This document shows, piece by piece, positions 1 to 9,532 of a stretch of 64,000 nt of DNA (position 1 is its first letter; each line of letters opens with the position of its first letter). The position numbers and the translations under genes are program-made. The stretch covers positions 124,001 through 188,000 of the forward strand of contig NZ_JABXWT010000001.1 of NCBI RefSeq assembly GCF_013377785.1, in the 5' to 3' direction. The notes beneath the pieces are model-generated. The model was not told the DNA's origin. It made no database searches and saw only the letters and a list, made by a program, of their open reading frames with translations. This DNA comes from Ruegeria haliotis (lineage in GTDB: Bacteria > Pseudomonadota > Alphaproteobacteria > Rhodobacterales > Rhodobacteraceae).

Positions 1-2
1 CG

Positions 3-254
3 GTTGAGGTGCTGGAGCATGCGCTGGCCAACGAGGAAACTGTGACCGGTCAGATCAATGCGTTGTTTGAGCTGGCGCATGAGGTCAAGGAATACAGCAC
101 TCAGAACATGCTGAACTGGTTCCTGGCAGAGCAGACTGAAGAAGAAGATCTGTTCAGTCAGATTCTCGACAAAACCAAAGCGGCTAACGGGGATCGCTGG
201 AATTTGTTGCTTCTGGACAAGGAATTAGGTGCGCGCGGTACTGAACAGACGTAA
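3..254 (+). CDS. ftnA: Non-heme ferritin, C-terminal part (cut by window edge)
   Basis: The frame is open from the first bases of the window, so only about the last 83 residues of the gene are present. They carry the end of a four-helix ferritin bundle: a helix with NMLNWFLAEQTEEEDLF followed by LLLLDKEL near the C-terminus, which matches the bacterial FtnA pattern of a late helix holding a Glu-rich metal site (EQTEEE). FtnA-type proteins assemble 24-subunit cytoplasmic shells that oxidise and store iron. The start codon, ferroxidase residues of the first helices and any promoter lie outside the window. The next gene is convergent. Confidence 0.8.
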   Translation, partial: VEVLEHALANEETVTGQINALFELAHEVKEYSTQNMLNWFLAEQTEEEDLFSQILDKTKAANGDRWNLLLLDKELGARGTEQT

Positions 255-288
255 ATGTTGGGCCGCGCTGCCAGACAGCGCCGCTCGC

Positions 289-792
289 TTACTCGCGGAT
301 TTCTGAGGGATCGACGCCCCAGAGGTTTGCTTTTAAGGACCAGCCGCGATAGCCCCCGGCTGAAATCCGACACCAGTCAAGCGAGCACGTCCCCAGTCTT
401 GCCACGACCCCGGTTTCGAAATGCGCATTGATCGGAGAGGTGGCATCGGGCCGTGCGTAAACGGGCAGCATCTCGGATTCGATCAGCACGGTACGCACAC
501 CTGAAAGCAAGGCGTAGTGCACCCAACCCCCCGCGCCGTCACGATCCTGAACCTTACGCCAGTTTCCGTATTCAGCCGTGATCTGCAACGGCATGCCCCG
601 CCGCTTGAACACCCAGTCGATTCGATGGGTTAACGATGGTCCGCGGCGCACATTGCCTTCGGCCGCTTTCATCGAGACATAGCGGGGCAATGGTAGATTG
701 GTCACCTGGCCACGTTTGTCCTGCGCATCGGCCGCAATAGGGCTGAACGCAAAAAGAAATGCGGATAGGATCGCCAAACAAAGGCGTTTCAC
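289..792 (-). CDS. Exported SH3-domain protein
   Basis: About 168 residues. I chose the GTG at 792 because it begins directly with a signal peptide (VKRLCLAIL..., cleavage near ADA-Q); the open frame reaches back to 930 but the added residues look non-coding. The mature part has two bacterial SH3-like repeats: one around VRRGPSLTHRIDWVFKRRGMPL with GNWRKV and GGWVH, and a second around LPVYARPDA ending in WCRI and GWS. Such proteins are secreted and thought to bind peptidoglycan or partner proteins; no catalytic motif is visible. It is divergent from the dehydrogenase gene starting at 949. Confidence 0.7.
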   Translation of the reverse strand: MKRLCLAILSAFLFAFSPIAADAQDKRGQVTNLPLPRYVSMKAAEGNVRRGPSLTHRIDWVFKRRGMPLQITAEYGNWRKVQDRDGAGGWVHYALLSGVRTVLIESEMLPVYARPDATSPINAHFETGVVARLGTCSLDWCRISAGGYRGWSLKANLWGVDPSEIRE

Positions 793-948
793 CGGTAGAG
801 GACTACTCACTGATTGTCTGCTCTTGTGCCTGTTTATCTGCTTTCGAAAAAAGGTCGACTCAATGCCCTTGGGGTTCTTGTGCCCCGCCTTATCCTGCGC
901 CACGATGCCATGGCGCGCGCGCGTTTGCAAAGAAGTGGGAGAGCTGAG

Positions 949-1935
949 GTGACAAGAGAACGTCTGAGTGTTGTCGTTACGCGACGGTTGCCAGAGGCGG
1001 TTGAAACCCGACTAAGCGAGCTTTTCGATGTTCGCTTGCGCGATGATGATACCCCTATGACCCGTGACGAACTGGTGGCTGCAGTCAAAGAGGCCGATGT
1101 GCTGGTGCCAACCGTCACCGATACGATTGATGGTGGCCTGTTGGGGCAGGCCGGTGAAAACCTGCGCCTGATCGCTAATTATGGGGCAGGTGTCGATAAT
1201 ATCGACGTTGCCACAGCCCGGCAGCGCGGAATTTTGGTGTCGAATACGCCCGGCGTTCTGACCGACGACACCGCCGACATGGCAATGGCCCTGATTCTGG
1301 CGGTCACGCGTCGTATCCCCGAAGGTCTGGGCGTCATGCAGCAAGGCGATTGGACAGGCTGGGCCCCGACTGCCTTGCTGGGCGGACGGATTGGCGGGCG
1401 CCGATTGGGCATTCTAGGTATGGGGCGGATCGGTCAGGCCGTTGCCCGCCGCGCCAGCGCGTTTGGGATGCAGGTACACTATCACAACCGCCGCAGGTTG
1501 CGCCCTGAGATCGAGCAGGAGTTGGAGGCGACCTATTGGGAAAGCCTGGACCAGATGGTGGCGCGGATGGATGTGATCTCGGTCAATTGTCCGTCTACAC
1601 CTTCCAGCTTTCACCTGATGAACGCGCGCCGTCTGAAGTTGATGAAGCCTTCGGCAGTCATCGTGAATACGTCTCGCGGCGAGGTGGTGGACGAAAATGC
1701 TCTGACCCGGCTGATACGGTCGGGCGATATCGCCGGGGCAGGATTGGACGTTTACGAGCATGGCACCAGTGTAAATCCGCGTTTGCGGCAGCTGCCGAAT
1801 GTGGTTCTGCTCCCGCATATGGGATCGGCCACTTTGGAGGGGCGGATTGAAATGGGCGAGAAAGTGATCATCAATATCAAAACCTTCGAGGACGGGCATC
1901 GTCCACCAGATCAGGTCGTGCCATCGATGCTATGA
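949..1935 (+). CDS. D-isomer-specific 2-hydroxyacid dehydrogenase (glyoxylate/hydroxypyruvate reductase type)
   Basis: With the GTG at 949, preceded by a GGGAG Shine-Dalgarno, the protein is 328 residues, the normal family length; an upstream frame from 814 adds an unlikely Arg-rich leader. It has the NAD(P)-binding GMGRIG (about 157-162) and the catalytic set Arg in NTSRGEVVDE (about 243), Glu near LDVYE (270) and His in LPHMGSAT (290). The family reversibly reduces 2-keto acids such as glyoxylate or hydroxypyruvate. Exact substrate cannot be read from sequence. It is a lone gene divergent from the SH3 protein. Confidence 0.85.
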   Translation: MTRERLSVVVTRRLPEAVETRLSELFDVRLRDDDTPMTRDELVAAVKEADVLVPTVTDTIDGGLLGQAGENLRLIANYGAGVDNIDVATARQRGILVSNTPGVLTDDTADMAMALILAVTRRIPEGLGVMQQGDWTGWAPTALLGGRIGGRRLGILGMGRIGQAVARRASAFGMQVHYHNRRRLRPEIEQELEATYWESLDQMVARMDVISVNCPSTPSSFHLMNARRLKLMKPSAVIVNTSRGEVVDENALTRLIRSGDIAGAGLDVYEHGTSVNPRLRQLPNVVLLPHMGSATLEGRIEMGEKVIINIKTFEDGHRPPDQVVPSML

Positions 1936-1974
1936 TGGCCTGAGACGTCAGTGTAGCAACCAGGAAGGGCACCC

Positions 1975-2361
1975 ATGGATCTATTAACGGGCGGATGCCG
2001 ATGTGGAAGAGTGCGTTTCGCGGCGTCGGGTCGTCCACTTAGGGTCGGGTTGTGCCATTGTCTGGATTGCCGCAAGCATCATGGCGCGTTGTTTTATGCG
2101 GCGGCCGTTTTTTCACAGGATGCGGTTGAAATCGGCGGAGACCCAAGCAGCTACGCTGGTCGTTTCTTTTGCCCGAATTGTGGATCGCCTGTGTTTGCTC
2201 AAAGCGGCGATGAAATCGAAGTGCATCTTGGCAGCCTTGATGCGCCTGATCAGTTGACGCCCACTTATGAAAGTTGGACCATCCGACGTGAGGCCTGGTT
2301 GCCCGAATTTCCGGGCATGAAGCGATATGAAAAAAATCGTGCCGCTGAGGGGCATGGCTGA
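1975..2361 (+). CDS. GFA (glutathione-dependent formaldehyde-activating-like) family protein
   Basis: 128 residues with the GFA zinc-binding Cys layout: C8-x-C10, the cluster CHCLDC at 27-32, and FCPNCGSPVF with C66 and C69. This beta-tent fold binds two zinc ions; the founding member speeds S-hydroxymethylglutathione formation, but most bacterial homologues are uncharacterised. An AGGAAGG-type ribosome site sits just before the ATG. It follows the dehydrogenase by 39 bases and could be co-transcribed with it. A role in formaldehyde detoxification is only an inference. Confidence 0.8.
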   Translation: MDLLTGGCRCGRVRFAASGRPLRVGLCHCLDCRKHHGALFYAAAVFSQDAVEIGGDPSSYAGRFFCPNCGSPVFAQSGDEIEVHLGSLDAPDQLTPTYESWTIRREAWLPEFPGMKRYEKNRAAEGHG

Positions 2362-2490
2362 GACGGAGAGCCGTGCTGATCCTTATCGAGGTGGCGAAAC
2401 TCTGCCGTAGCCAAGTCATGCTGCCGCTTGTGGTTGTCCAACGGGCGACACGCGTACAGTGTTGAAAGCAAGAATGATTTGGAGGATAGG

Positions 2491-4284
2491 ATGCGTACCA
2501 GTCGGATTTCAGGACTACTACTTTCTGCCGTGGCCTTTTCTGCGCCGGGTTTTGCACAGGAAACCGCCGATGCCGTTGCTCCCGAAGGCGCGTCCGAAGG
2601 GCAGGTTCAGGCCCTCACCGAAGAAGTCATCGCGTCGCTTGAGGCAAAGGCTGCGGGCGTTCCTATCGAGTCTGAGAACTGGATGGTGGCGGCAGCCAAT
2701 CCGCTAGCGGTTGAAGCCGGGGCCAAGGTTCTGCGCGCGGGTGGTTCTGCGGCGGACGCAATGGTTGCGGTACAGGTCGTGCTGGGGCTGGTCGAACCGC
2801 AATCCTCGGGCCTGGGCGGTGGCGCGTTTTTGATCTGGTATGATGCGGTTAGCGGGCAGTTGATCACATTGGACGGGCGGGAAACGGCGCCTTTGGCGGC
2901 GACGCCCACGCTGTTTCAAGACGAAAACGGCGAACCTCTGAAATTCTTTGATGCCGTTGTCGGCGGCTTGTCGGTCGGAACTCCGGGCACGCCTGCGTTG
3001 CTGGAAGAGGCGCATCGCCGTTGGGGTCGGTCCCCCTGGCCCGGGCTGTTCACTGACGGTATCCGGCTGGCGGATGAGGGGTTTCTAGTGTCCCCCCGGC
3101 TGGCCAGCCTGGTTGAAAATGACGCAGAGCGGCTGTCGCGCTTTCCTGTGACCGCTGAGTACTTCCTGCCGGGCGGTGCGCCGCTGCAGCAGGGGCATCG
3201 GTTGATGAACCCGGATTACGCCGAAACGCTGCGGGTACTGGCCGCAGATGGCGCGGCGGGGTTTTATGGCGGAGAGATCGCCTCTGGCATCGTCAGCACC
3301 GTTCGGACGGCGCCTGACAATCCCGGTGTTTTGTCGGGAACGGATCTGGCCCTGTATCAGGTGATCGAACGTGAACCGGTCTGCGCGGCATACCGCGCCT
3401 ATGAGGTCTGCGGAATGGGCCCGCCATCGTCTGGGGCACTGACGGTCGGTCAGATATTGGGCATGTTGAGCACCTATGATCTGTCCGGGATGGGTCCCGA
3501 GAGTGTCGAGGCCTGGCGGTTGATCGGAGAAGCCTCGCGCCTCGCCTTTGCGGATCGGGGCCGTTACATGGCCGACAGCGATTTTGTTCCCATGCCTACA
3601 ACGGGTCTGGTTGATCCGGATTATCTGTCCGAGCGCGCGGTGTTGCTGAATGCCGAGGCCGCTCTGACCGAGGTAGCCCCCGGAAATCCTGAATTCGACC
3701 ACGCGTCAAATTGGGCAGATGATGTGTCGTTAGAACTGCCCTCGACCTCGCATATCTCGATAGTGGATGGCTATGGCAACGTGTTGTCGATGACGACTAC
3801 TATTGAGAACGGATTTGGCTCGCGTCTGATGACCAGCGGGTTCCTGTTGAACAACGAATTGACCGACTTCTCGTTCAAGACCCATCAGGGGGGCGTACCG
3901 ATCGCCAACCGGCTTGAGCCCGGCAAGCGGCCGCGCTCATCCATGAGTCCGACCATCGTCATGCAGGATGGAGCCCCGGTTCTGGCGATCGGCTCGCCCG
4001 GCGGCAGTCGTATCATTGGCTATGTTGCCAAGTCGATCATCGCGTGGGCTGATTGGGGTATGGATGTGCAACAGGCCGTGTCGTTGCCGCATCTGGTCAA
4101 TCGGTTTGGCACCTACGATGTCGAGCTTGAGACTGTCGCAGAAGGCTACGCCGACGCCCTGATCGGGATCGGGTTCGAAGTGAATCCGCGCGATCTGACC
4201 TCGGGTCTGCACGCTATTGAAATCGGCGAAAACCTGAGTGGCGGCGCGGACCCGCGACGTGAAGGAATTGCGTTGGGCGAATAA
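2491..4284 (+). CDS. ggt: Gamma-glutamyltransferase precursor
   Basis: 597 residues from the ATG at 2491, which follows GGAGGATAGG and opens a signal peptide ending near GFAQ; an upstream in-frame ATG at 2428 would bury that signal. The protein is an N-terminal nucleophile hydrolase made as a proenzyme. The autoprocessing/catalytic Thr is about residue 419 in LPSTSHISIVD, and later motifs include GFGS, SSMSPTIV and GSPGGSRI for the oxyanion and glutamate pocket. Its role is periplasmic cleavage or transfer of the gamma-glutamyl group of glutathione and related compounds. A ChaC-type cyclotransferase gene at 60670 also acts on glutathione. Confidence 0.9.
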   Translation: MRTSRISGLLLSAVAFSAPGFAQETADAVAPEGASEGQVQALTEEVIASLEAKAAGVPIESENWMVAAANPLAVEAGAKVLRAGGSAADAMVAVQVVLGLVEPQSSGLGGGAFLIWYDAVSGQLITLDGRETAPLAATPTLFQDENGEPLKFFDAVVGGLSVGTPGTPALLEEAHRRWGRSPWPGLFTDGIRLADEGFLVSPRLASLVENDAERLSRFPVTAEYFLPGGAPLQQGHRLMNPDYAETLRVLAADGAAGFYGGEIASGIVSTVRTAPDNPGVLSGTDLALYQVIEREPVCAAYRAYEVCGMGPPSSGALTVGQILGMLSTYDLSGMGPESVEAWRLIGEASRLAFADRGRYMADSDFVPMPTTGLVDPDYLSERAVLLNAEAALTEVAPGNPEFDHASNWADDVSLELPSTSHISIVDGYGNVLSMTTTIENGFGSRLMTSGFLLNNELTDFSFKTHQGGVPIANRLEPGKRPRSSMSPTIVMQDGAPVLAIGSPGGSRIIGYVAKSIIAWADWGMDVQQAVSLPHLVNRFGTYDVELETVAEGYADALIGIGFEVNPRDLTSGLHAIEIGENLSGGADPRREGIALGE

Positions 4285-4318
4285 GACATCCGGACTTGTG
4301 GGTATTGCCCCGATCCGG

Positions 4319-4349
4319 CGGGCCTTTTAGTCATGCACTGAAAGGCCCG
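4319..4349 (+). terminator. Stem-loop downstream of ggt
   Basis: CGGGCCTTT at 4319-4327 pairs with AAAGGCCCG at 4341-4349, a 9-bp stem. It lies between ggt and the next gene. There is no clean run of T afterwards, so this may be a weak terminator or only a transcript-end hairpin. Confidence 0.35.
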
Positions 4350-4377
4350 TGATCTTTACGGGCAGGGGAGGATGACC

Positions 4378-5781
4378 ATGGTACAGGCAACCGCTTTGCC
4401 GCGAAACGAGTCCGGGATTGAAGCTGCGATTGGCATTTTAAAGCAAAGGTTCGGCGACCGGCTGCAAACCGGCGCCGCGATCCGCGAGCAGCATGGCCAT
4501 ACGACCACCTGGATTACCAACCAGAGCCCGGATGCGGTGGTCTTTCCACATACGACCCAAGAGGTCGCGGAGATCGTCAAAACCTGCGCCACTCACAAGG
4601 TGCCGGTCATCCCTTACGGCACAGGGACCTCGCTGGAGGGACATGTGAACGCACCTGCGGGCGGGGTTTCGGTTGATCTGACACAGATGAATCGGGTGTT
4701 GGCGGTGCATGCCGAAGATCTCGATTGCGTTGTTCAGCCGGGCGTCACGCGCGAGGATCTGAATACCCATCTGCGCGATCAAGGGTTGTTCTTTCCCATC
4801 GATCCCGGTGCGAACGCCTCGTTGGGCGGCATGGCGGCCACTCGCGCTTCGGGTACCAACGCGGTGCGGTATGGCACGATGAAAGACAATGTTCTCAGCC
4901 TCGAGGCGGTCATGCCGGACGGTCAGATTATCCGAACGGGGCAGCGCGCCAGAAAATCCTCGGCCGGATATGATCTGGCCCGCTTGCTGATTGGCGCTGA
5001 AGGGACTTTGGGTGTCATCACCGAGCTGACCTTGCGCCTGCAAGGTATCCCCGAAGCAATCAGCTCGGCCCGCTGTTCTTTCCCGACAGTTGACCATGCA
5101 TGTCAGGCGGTGATGATGACGATCCAGTACGGCATTCCGGTGGCACGCATCGAATTGCTGGATGAGATGTCGGTCAGGGCCGCCAATGCCTATTCTGGGC
5201 TGAGCTTACCGGAAACGCCTTTGCTGCTGCTGGAGTTTCACGGCTCCGAAACCGGAGCGACCGAACAGGCGGATACTTTCGGGCAGATTGCCGAGGAATT
5301 CGGCGGAACCGATTTTGCGGCAACCTCCAGCACGGAAGAGCGCAACAAGCTCTGGCAGGCGCGCCACGACATGTATTGGGCCTGCCTGCAACTGCGACCG
5401 GGCGCGCAAGGAATTTCAACGGATGTGTGCGTTCCGATCTCGCGATTGGCTGAGGCCGTTGTCGCCGCGCAAGACAAGGCGACCGAGTTGGGCCTTATCG
5501 CTCCGATTGTTGGGCATGTGGGGGATGGCAACTTTCACACCCTGCCGTTGATCGACATGGAAAACGCAGAGGAAATAGCCAAGGCTGATGAGTTCGTCAG
5601 TTGGCTCAATGATCTGGCCATTTCGATGGAGGGTACCTGCACTGGTGAACATGGCATTGGACAGGGTAAACGTCCGTATCTGATCAAAGAACTCGGTGCT
5701 GCGACGCAATACATGGCGGCGATCAAGGCCGCGCTGGACCCTCACAATATCATGAACCCCGGAAAGATTCTGACGGGCTGA
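4378..5781 (+). CDS. FAD-linked D-2-hydroxyacid oxidase (GlcD / D-lactate dehydrogenase type)
   Basis: About 467 residues. ATG codons occur at 4372 and 4378; the strong AGGGGAGG at 4364-4371 touches the first and is spaced correctly for the second, so I use 4378. The N-terminal half is a FAD_binding_4 (VAO/PCMH-type) domain with PYGTGTSLEGH, PGANASLGGM and GAEGTLGVITE. The C-terminal FAD-oxidase domain has GHVGDGNFH and the hallmark CTGEHGIGQGKR. Relatives oxidise D-lactate or glycolate and hand electrons to the respiratory chain. No iron-sulfur GlcF partner is beside it, which fits a stand-alone D-lactate dehydrogenase better than the GlcDEF complex. Confidence 0.85.
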   Translation: MVQATALPRNESGIEAAIGILKQRFGDRLQTGAAIREQHGHTTTWITNQSPDAVVFPHTTQEVAEIVKTCATHKVPVIPYGTGTSLEGHVNAPAGGVSVDLTQMNRVLAVHAEDLDCVVQPGVTREDLNTHLRDQGLFFPIDPGANASLGGMAATRASGTNAVRYGTMKDNVLSLEAVMPDGQIIRTGQRARKSSAGYDLARLLIGAEGTLGVITELTLRLQGIPEAISSARCSFPTVDHACQAVMMTIQYGIPVARIELLDEMSVRAANAYSGLSLPETPLLLLEFHGSETGATEQADTFGQIAEEFGGTDFAATSSTEERNKLWQARHDMYWACLQLRPGAQGISTDVCVPISRLAEAVVAAQDKATELGLIAPIVGHVGDGNFHTLPLIDMENAEEIAKADEFVSWLNDLAISMEGTCTGEHGIGQGKRPYLIKELGAATQYMAAIKAALDPHNIMNPGKILTG

Positions 5782-5876
5782 TGCATTCGGGTTTTCCAAA
5801 CACTGCCCGTATTGCGCCCTCAAATTGTCCAAATAATCCGGGATCTCGGGGATTGAGCTTTGAAGGGTAGATTTCA

Positions 5877-6872
5877 ATGAGCGTAAAACACATTGCGGGT
5901 TTTGCAGCCATTTGCGGGCTGGTCGTTGCAGGGCTGGATTATGCTCAGCAATCCAAAGCCGTGGAGGGCGGCCTGAGCCCGCAAGCATATCTCGTCTCAG
6001 TCTCGTCGCGTATTGGCGTCGTCGACGAGGCAGTTTTTGCGAGCCCGCGGTCGTATTTGCCAGTGGCTCCCGAAGGGTGGTCACGTCGCGCATTGTCCGA
6101 AGGAAACAGAGCCCCCGTTTGGCCTGAAACCGGCAATCAGGATGCCAAGAAAGCTGCAGCGAACGGGTGGCAATACGTCAACGGCGATGAAACCATCTGG
6201 GTCGAGGCGTTTCGCAACGAGTTGTCAAAGTCCAAAGGCGTCATGAGCGGTATGGCCGAGATTTCAGCAAGCAAGATTGCCTATCAGCCAGACTATCAGG
6301 GATTTGCGGTTCTGGGGGGCGTCGGATTTGCCGAAATGAATGTGCCGTCCGGACAAGATCGGTTGGCACACAGGGTTTTCGATGGTTGGGTGGGATTCGA
6401 CGACGAGATCCAGATCAGGGTGCGGGCAGATGCGTCGGATGATTCGGTGCGCACCCTTCTTGGCGCCATCGACTACGATGGGCTGAACGGGCTTCTGAAG
6501 GACCCGATCTCGACAATCGGAAAGGGCGTGCAGGTACAGCCCGAGCTTGAGGCGGAAATTGCAACTGAGATGTTGGAGTTACGCCGGGTGATGGTGAAAC
6601 TCCGGGCCGATGCAGCGGTTGAAAACAAACTGAAATCTGATGATGCAGTGCAGGTTTTTAACTCGTTTATGGAAGGTATCGCCCCTGCTGCCGTGCTGGA
6701 TGCGACAGGCGGTGAAGCGCCGGATAGTGATGCGCTGATACAGACAGCGTACCGAAACGCACTGGTGCTGATCTTGGCCGAGGAAGGGGTGGAACAGAAA
6801 CCCCAGATGGGCGGTGGCAAGTTGATCTGTACGAAAGTCGGAACCAGCAAACGTTGCCGATCTGGCGGTTGA
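5877..6872 (+). CDS. Hypothetical exported or membrane-anchored protein
   Basis: 331 residues. The N-terminus (KHIAGFAAICGLVVAGLDYA) is a signal peptide or single anchor, so most of the chain should be periplasmic. The body is acidic and mostly alpha/beta with no motif I recognise; it contains WSRRALSEGNRAP, a region rich in Asp/Glu helices, and ends in CTKVGTSKRC, a Cys pair that could form a disulfide near the C-terminus. An ATG after a GAAGGG ribosome site supports the start. It is a single-gene unit closed by a strong terminator at 6897-6928. Function unknown. Confidence 0.65.
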   Translation: MSVKHIAGFAAICGLVVAGLDYAQQSKAVEGGLSPQAYLVSVSSRIGVVDEAVFASPRSYLPVAPEGWSRRALSEGNRAPVWPETGNQDAKKAAANGWQYVNGDETIWVEAFRNELSKSKGVMSGMAEISASKIAYQPDYQGFAVLGGVGFAEMNVPSGQDRLAHRVFDGWVGFDDEIQIRVRADASDDSVRTLLGAIDYDGLNGLLKDPISTIGKGVQVQPELEAEIATEMLELRRVMVKLRADAAVENKLKSDDAVQVFNSFMEGIAPAAVLDATGGEAPDSDALIQTAYRNALVLILAEEGVEQKPQMGGGKLICTKVGTSKRCRSGG

Positions 6873-6896
6873 TAGAGCCCGAGAGTTACTGTTTTT

Positions 6897-6928
6897 CGAC
6901 CCGCATCTCACACGCGGGTCGTTTTTTT
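6897..6928 (+). terminator. Rho-independent terminator
   Basis: CGACCCGC at 6897-6904 pairs with GCGGGTCG at 6914-6921 around a 9-base loop and is followed directly by seven T. A clear intrinsic terminator for the gene ending at 6872. Confidence 0.9.
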
Positions 6929-7013
6929 CATATCACTGGTCGGATGAATGTCGCGGTTACCCATTTAAGTGCGCCATATGGTGTCAACTTAATTCAAGGG
7001 GAGACGCCCGGAT

Positions 7014-9521
7014 ATGAAAACCCAAGTCAAAGCACTGGTTGTTGGCGGCGGCGCCATCGGAACCTCGATTGCCTATCATCTGGCCAAAGCGGGCTGGGAT
7101 GACGTGATGCTGATTGAGCGGGACGAGCTGACGTCGGGTTCCACGTGGCACGCCGCCGGTCTGCTGCCACTGTTCAACATGTCCTACGCGACGACCCACA
7201 TCCACAAGTACTCGGTCGATTTCTACAAGCAGTTGGAAGATGAAACTGGCCTGAACGCAGGTTTCGCCGTCGTCGGCAACCTGCGCATGGCGCAGACGCA
7301 GGAGCGTATGGATGAATACATGCTCTATGCCTCGACCGCCGAGACTTGCGAGGTTCCTTACGAATGGCTGACCCCCGATCAGATCAAGGAACGCTGGCCG
7401 CTGATCCGCACCGAGGATCTTAAAGGCGCGATCTATCACAACACAGATGGTTACATTAACCCCGCCGATGTGACGCAGGCGATGGCCAAGGGCGCGCGTC
7501 AGCGCGGCGTTGACATTGTGCGTAAGATGCAGGCCGATGCGTTCCACTGGAACGGCACCCATTGGGAAGTCACCTGCACCAAGATGGTCGAGCAGGGCGG
7601 CAATCTGGTGGCCTCGGACGAACAGATCGTCATCACTGCCGAGCATGTGGTCACCGCATCGGGCAACCACGCGCAACGCACCGCCAAGATGCTGGGTATC
7701 AAGATGCCCGCGATCCCGGTTGAACACACGTTCATCGTCATGGATCAGGATCCTGCGCTGGTCGAATACCGGGCCAATGGCGGTGCCGAGCATCCCGTCA
7801 TTCGTGATGCCGACTCGCAGTCTTATGTCCGCGAAGAACGCGGTGGCTGGATTCTGGGCGTCTACGAAAAGAACGCGCCTGCCTGCTTTGAACACGGCGT
7901 ACCGGACAGCTTCCGCGCTGACCTGTTCCCGCTGGATCTGGAGCGGATCGAAGAGCAGTACATGGCGATGATTCACCGCGTCCCCTCCTGTGAGGAAAGC
8001 GGCCTCAAGGACGATTTCAACGGTCCGATCTGTTATACGCCCGACGGCAACCCGTTGGTCGGCCCGGCACCGGGCCTGCGCAACATGTGGCTGGCTGAGG
8101 GCTTTAGCTTCGGCATCACCGCAGCGGGCGGCACCGGCTATTATCTGGCGCAGATGATGGTCGATGGCGAAGCCGAGATCGACATGGCCTCGCTGGACCC
8201 CAAGCGTTACGCCAGCAACTGGATGACCACCGAGTTCGCGGCACGCAAGAACGAAGAATGCTACGATCACGTCTACATCCTGCACCACCCGGACGAGGAG
8301 CGCCCTGTCGCCCGTCCGCTGCGGACTGCACCGGCCTATGACCGTCAGAAGGCACGCGGTGCTCAATTCGGCTGGGTCAATGGTTGGGAACGTCCGAATT
8401 ACTATGGCCCACTGGACGCGCCCGAGAACTTTGACCATGACGCGCGGTCCTTCCGCCGTGGCGGCTGGTGGCAACATGCTGTCGAAGAAGCTAAGGCGAT
8501 CCGCGAGGGTGTTGGCCTGATCGATGCGACCGCCTTTACCAAACATGTCGTCAAAGGCCCGGGTGCCACTCAGTTCCTCGACTGGTTCACCTGCAACAAG
8601 CTGCCCAAGATCGGTCGTATCAACCTGACCTACGCACTGACGTCGCACGGCACCACCCGCACCGAATACACCATCGTCCGTAACGGCGAGAACAACTACT
8701 ACATCGTCTCCGCCGGTGCCTGGACCGAGTATGACGCCGATTACCTGCGCAAGGCGGCCGAAGACAAGATGGACGAGTTCGGCTATATCGAAATCCAAGA
8801 CGTGACCACTCAATGGGGCGTCTTCGCCATCGCTGGACCCAAATCGCGTGACGTTCTGAAGGATGTCATCAACGACGCTGATCCGGAAACGGCACTGTCC
8901 AACAAACGCTTCCCATGGCTTTCGGCGCGTCAGATCGAGCTTGGCATGTGCCCGGTCAATGCGATCCGCGTAGCCTATACAGGTGAGCTGGGCTGGGAGC
9001 TGCACCATCCGATGGAGATGCAGAACTACCTGTTCGACCTGCTGGAAAAGGCGGGTGAAAAGCATGGTATGAAGCTGGTCGGTGCACGTGCGCAGAACTG
9101 GTTGCGTCAGGAGAAATCCTATCGTGCGTTCGGCAACGAACTGGGCCGTGACGCAAACCCGCTGGAAGCCGATCTGCCGCGCTTTGTTGACCTGTCCAAA
9201 GAATTCCACGGCAAGGCTAAGATGGAAGAAACCGGCGTGCGTGTGAAATGCTGCACCCTGCTGATCGACGGACCAGACGATGCAGACCCATGGGGCCGCG
9301 AAGTGCTGTACACGCCCGAAGGTGAGCGCGTAGGCCGTTTGACTTCGGGCGGCTATTCGGTGGCGTTCGAAAAATCGATCGGCATGGGCTATGTGAAGCC
9401 CGAATTGGCAGTCGAAGGCACCAAGCTGCAGGTCAAGATGCAGGACAAGCTGTGGGATGCCGTTGTGACGTGCGACAGCCCCTATGACCCGAAGAACGAA
9501 ACCATCCGCATGAACGGTTGA
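7014..9521 (+). CDS. FAD-dependent oxidoreductase with GcvT domain (dimethylglycine/sarcosine dehydrogenase family)
   Basis: 835 residues, the usual length for dimethylglycine or sarcosine dehydrogenases. The N-terminus is a DAO-type FAD domain with GGGAIGTSIAYHL; GSTWHAAGLLP matches the segment whose His carries covalent FAD in characterised family members. A central linker (FAO-type) and a C-terminal GcvT-like aminomethyltransferase domain (GELGWELHHP, then GVRVKCCTL and GRLTSGGYS) follow; the latter passes the released one-carbon unit to tetrahydrofolate. Likely role: N-demethylation of dimethylglycine or sarcosine from glycine betaine, but several paralogues with other N-methyl substrates exist. 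Codon use is strongly biased, suggesting good expression. It is transcribed alone, between two terminators. Confidence 0.85.
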   Translation: MKTQVKALVVGGGAIGTSIAYHLAKAGWDDVMLIERDELTSGSTWHAAGLLPLFNMSYATTHIHKYSVDFYKQLEDETGLNAGFAVVGNLRMAQTQERMDEYMLYASTAETCEVPYEWLTPDQIKERWPLIRTEDLKGAIYHNTDGYINPADVTQAMAKGARQRGVDIVRKMQADAFHWNGTHWEVTCTKMVEQGGNLVASDEQIVITAEHVVTASGNHAQRTAKMLGIKMPAIPVEHTFIVMDQDPALVEYRANGGAEHPVIRDADSQSYVREERGGWILGVYEKNAPACFEHGVPDSFRADLFPLDLERIEEQYMAMIHRVPSCEESGLKDDFNGPICYTPDGNPLVGPAPGLRNMWLAEGFSFGITAAGGTGYYLAQMMVDGEAEIDMASLDPKRYASNWMTTEFAARKNEECYDHVYILHHPDEERPVARPLRTAPAYDRQKARGAQFGWVNGWERPNYYGPLDAPENFDHDARSFRRGGWWQHAVEEAKAIREGVGLIDATAFTKHVVKGPGATQFLDWFTCNKLPKIGRINLTYALTSHGTTRTEYTIVRNGENNYYIVSAGAWTEYDADYLRKAAEDKMDEFGYIEIQDVTTQWGVFAIAGPKSRDVLKDVINDADPETALSNKRFPWLSARQIELGMCPVNAIRVAYTGELGWELHHPMEMQNYLFDLLEKAGEKHGMKLVGARAQNWLRQEKSYRAFGNELGRDANPLEADLPRFVDLSKEFHGKAKMEETGVRVKCCTLLIDGPDDADPWGREVLYTPEGERVGRLTSGGYSVAFEKSIGMGYVKPELAVEGTKLQVKMQDKLWDAVVTCDSPYDPKNETIRMNG

Positions 9522-9532
9522 TTCAAACAAGA

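Noticed and set aside
7014..9521. DMSP demethylase (DmdA)
   Set aside because: DmdA is a stand-alone GcvT-like protein of roughly 370 residues. This protein carries a full FAD oxidase domain and is 835 residues long.
6984..9530. An 848-residue open frame on the minus strand
   Set aside because: It is the antisense shadow of the FAD/GcvT gene. Its composition (many His, Gln, Arg, Val) is that of a reverse frame in strongly biased GC-rich coding DNA, and it matches no family.
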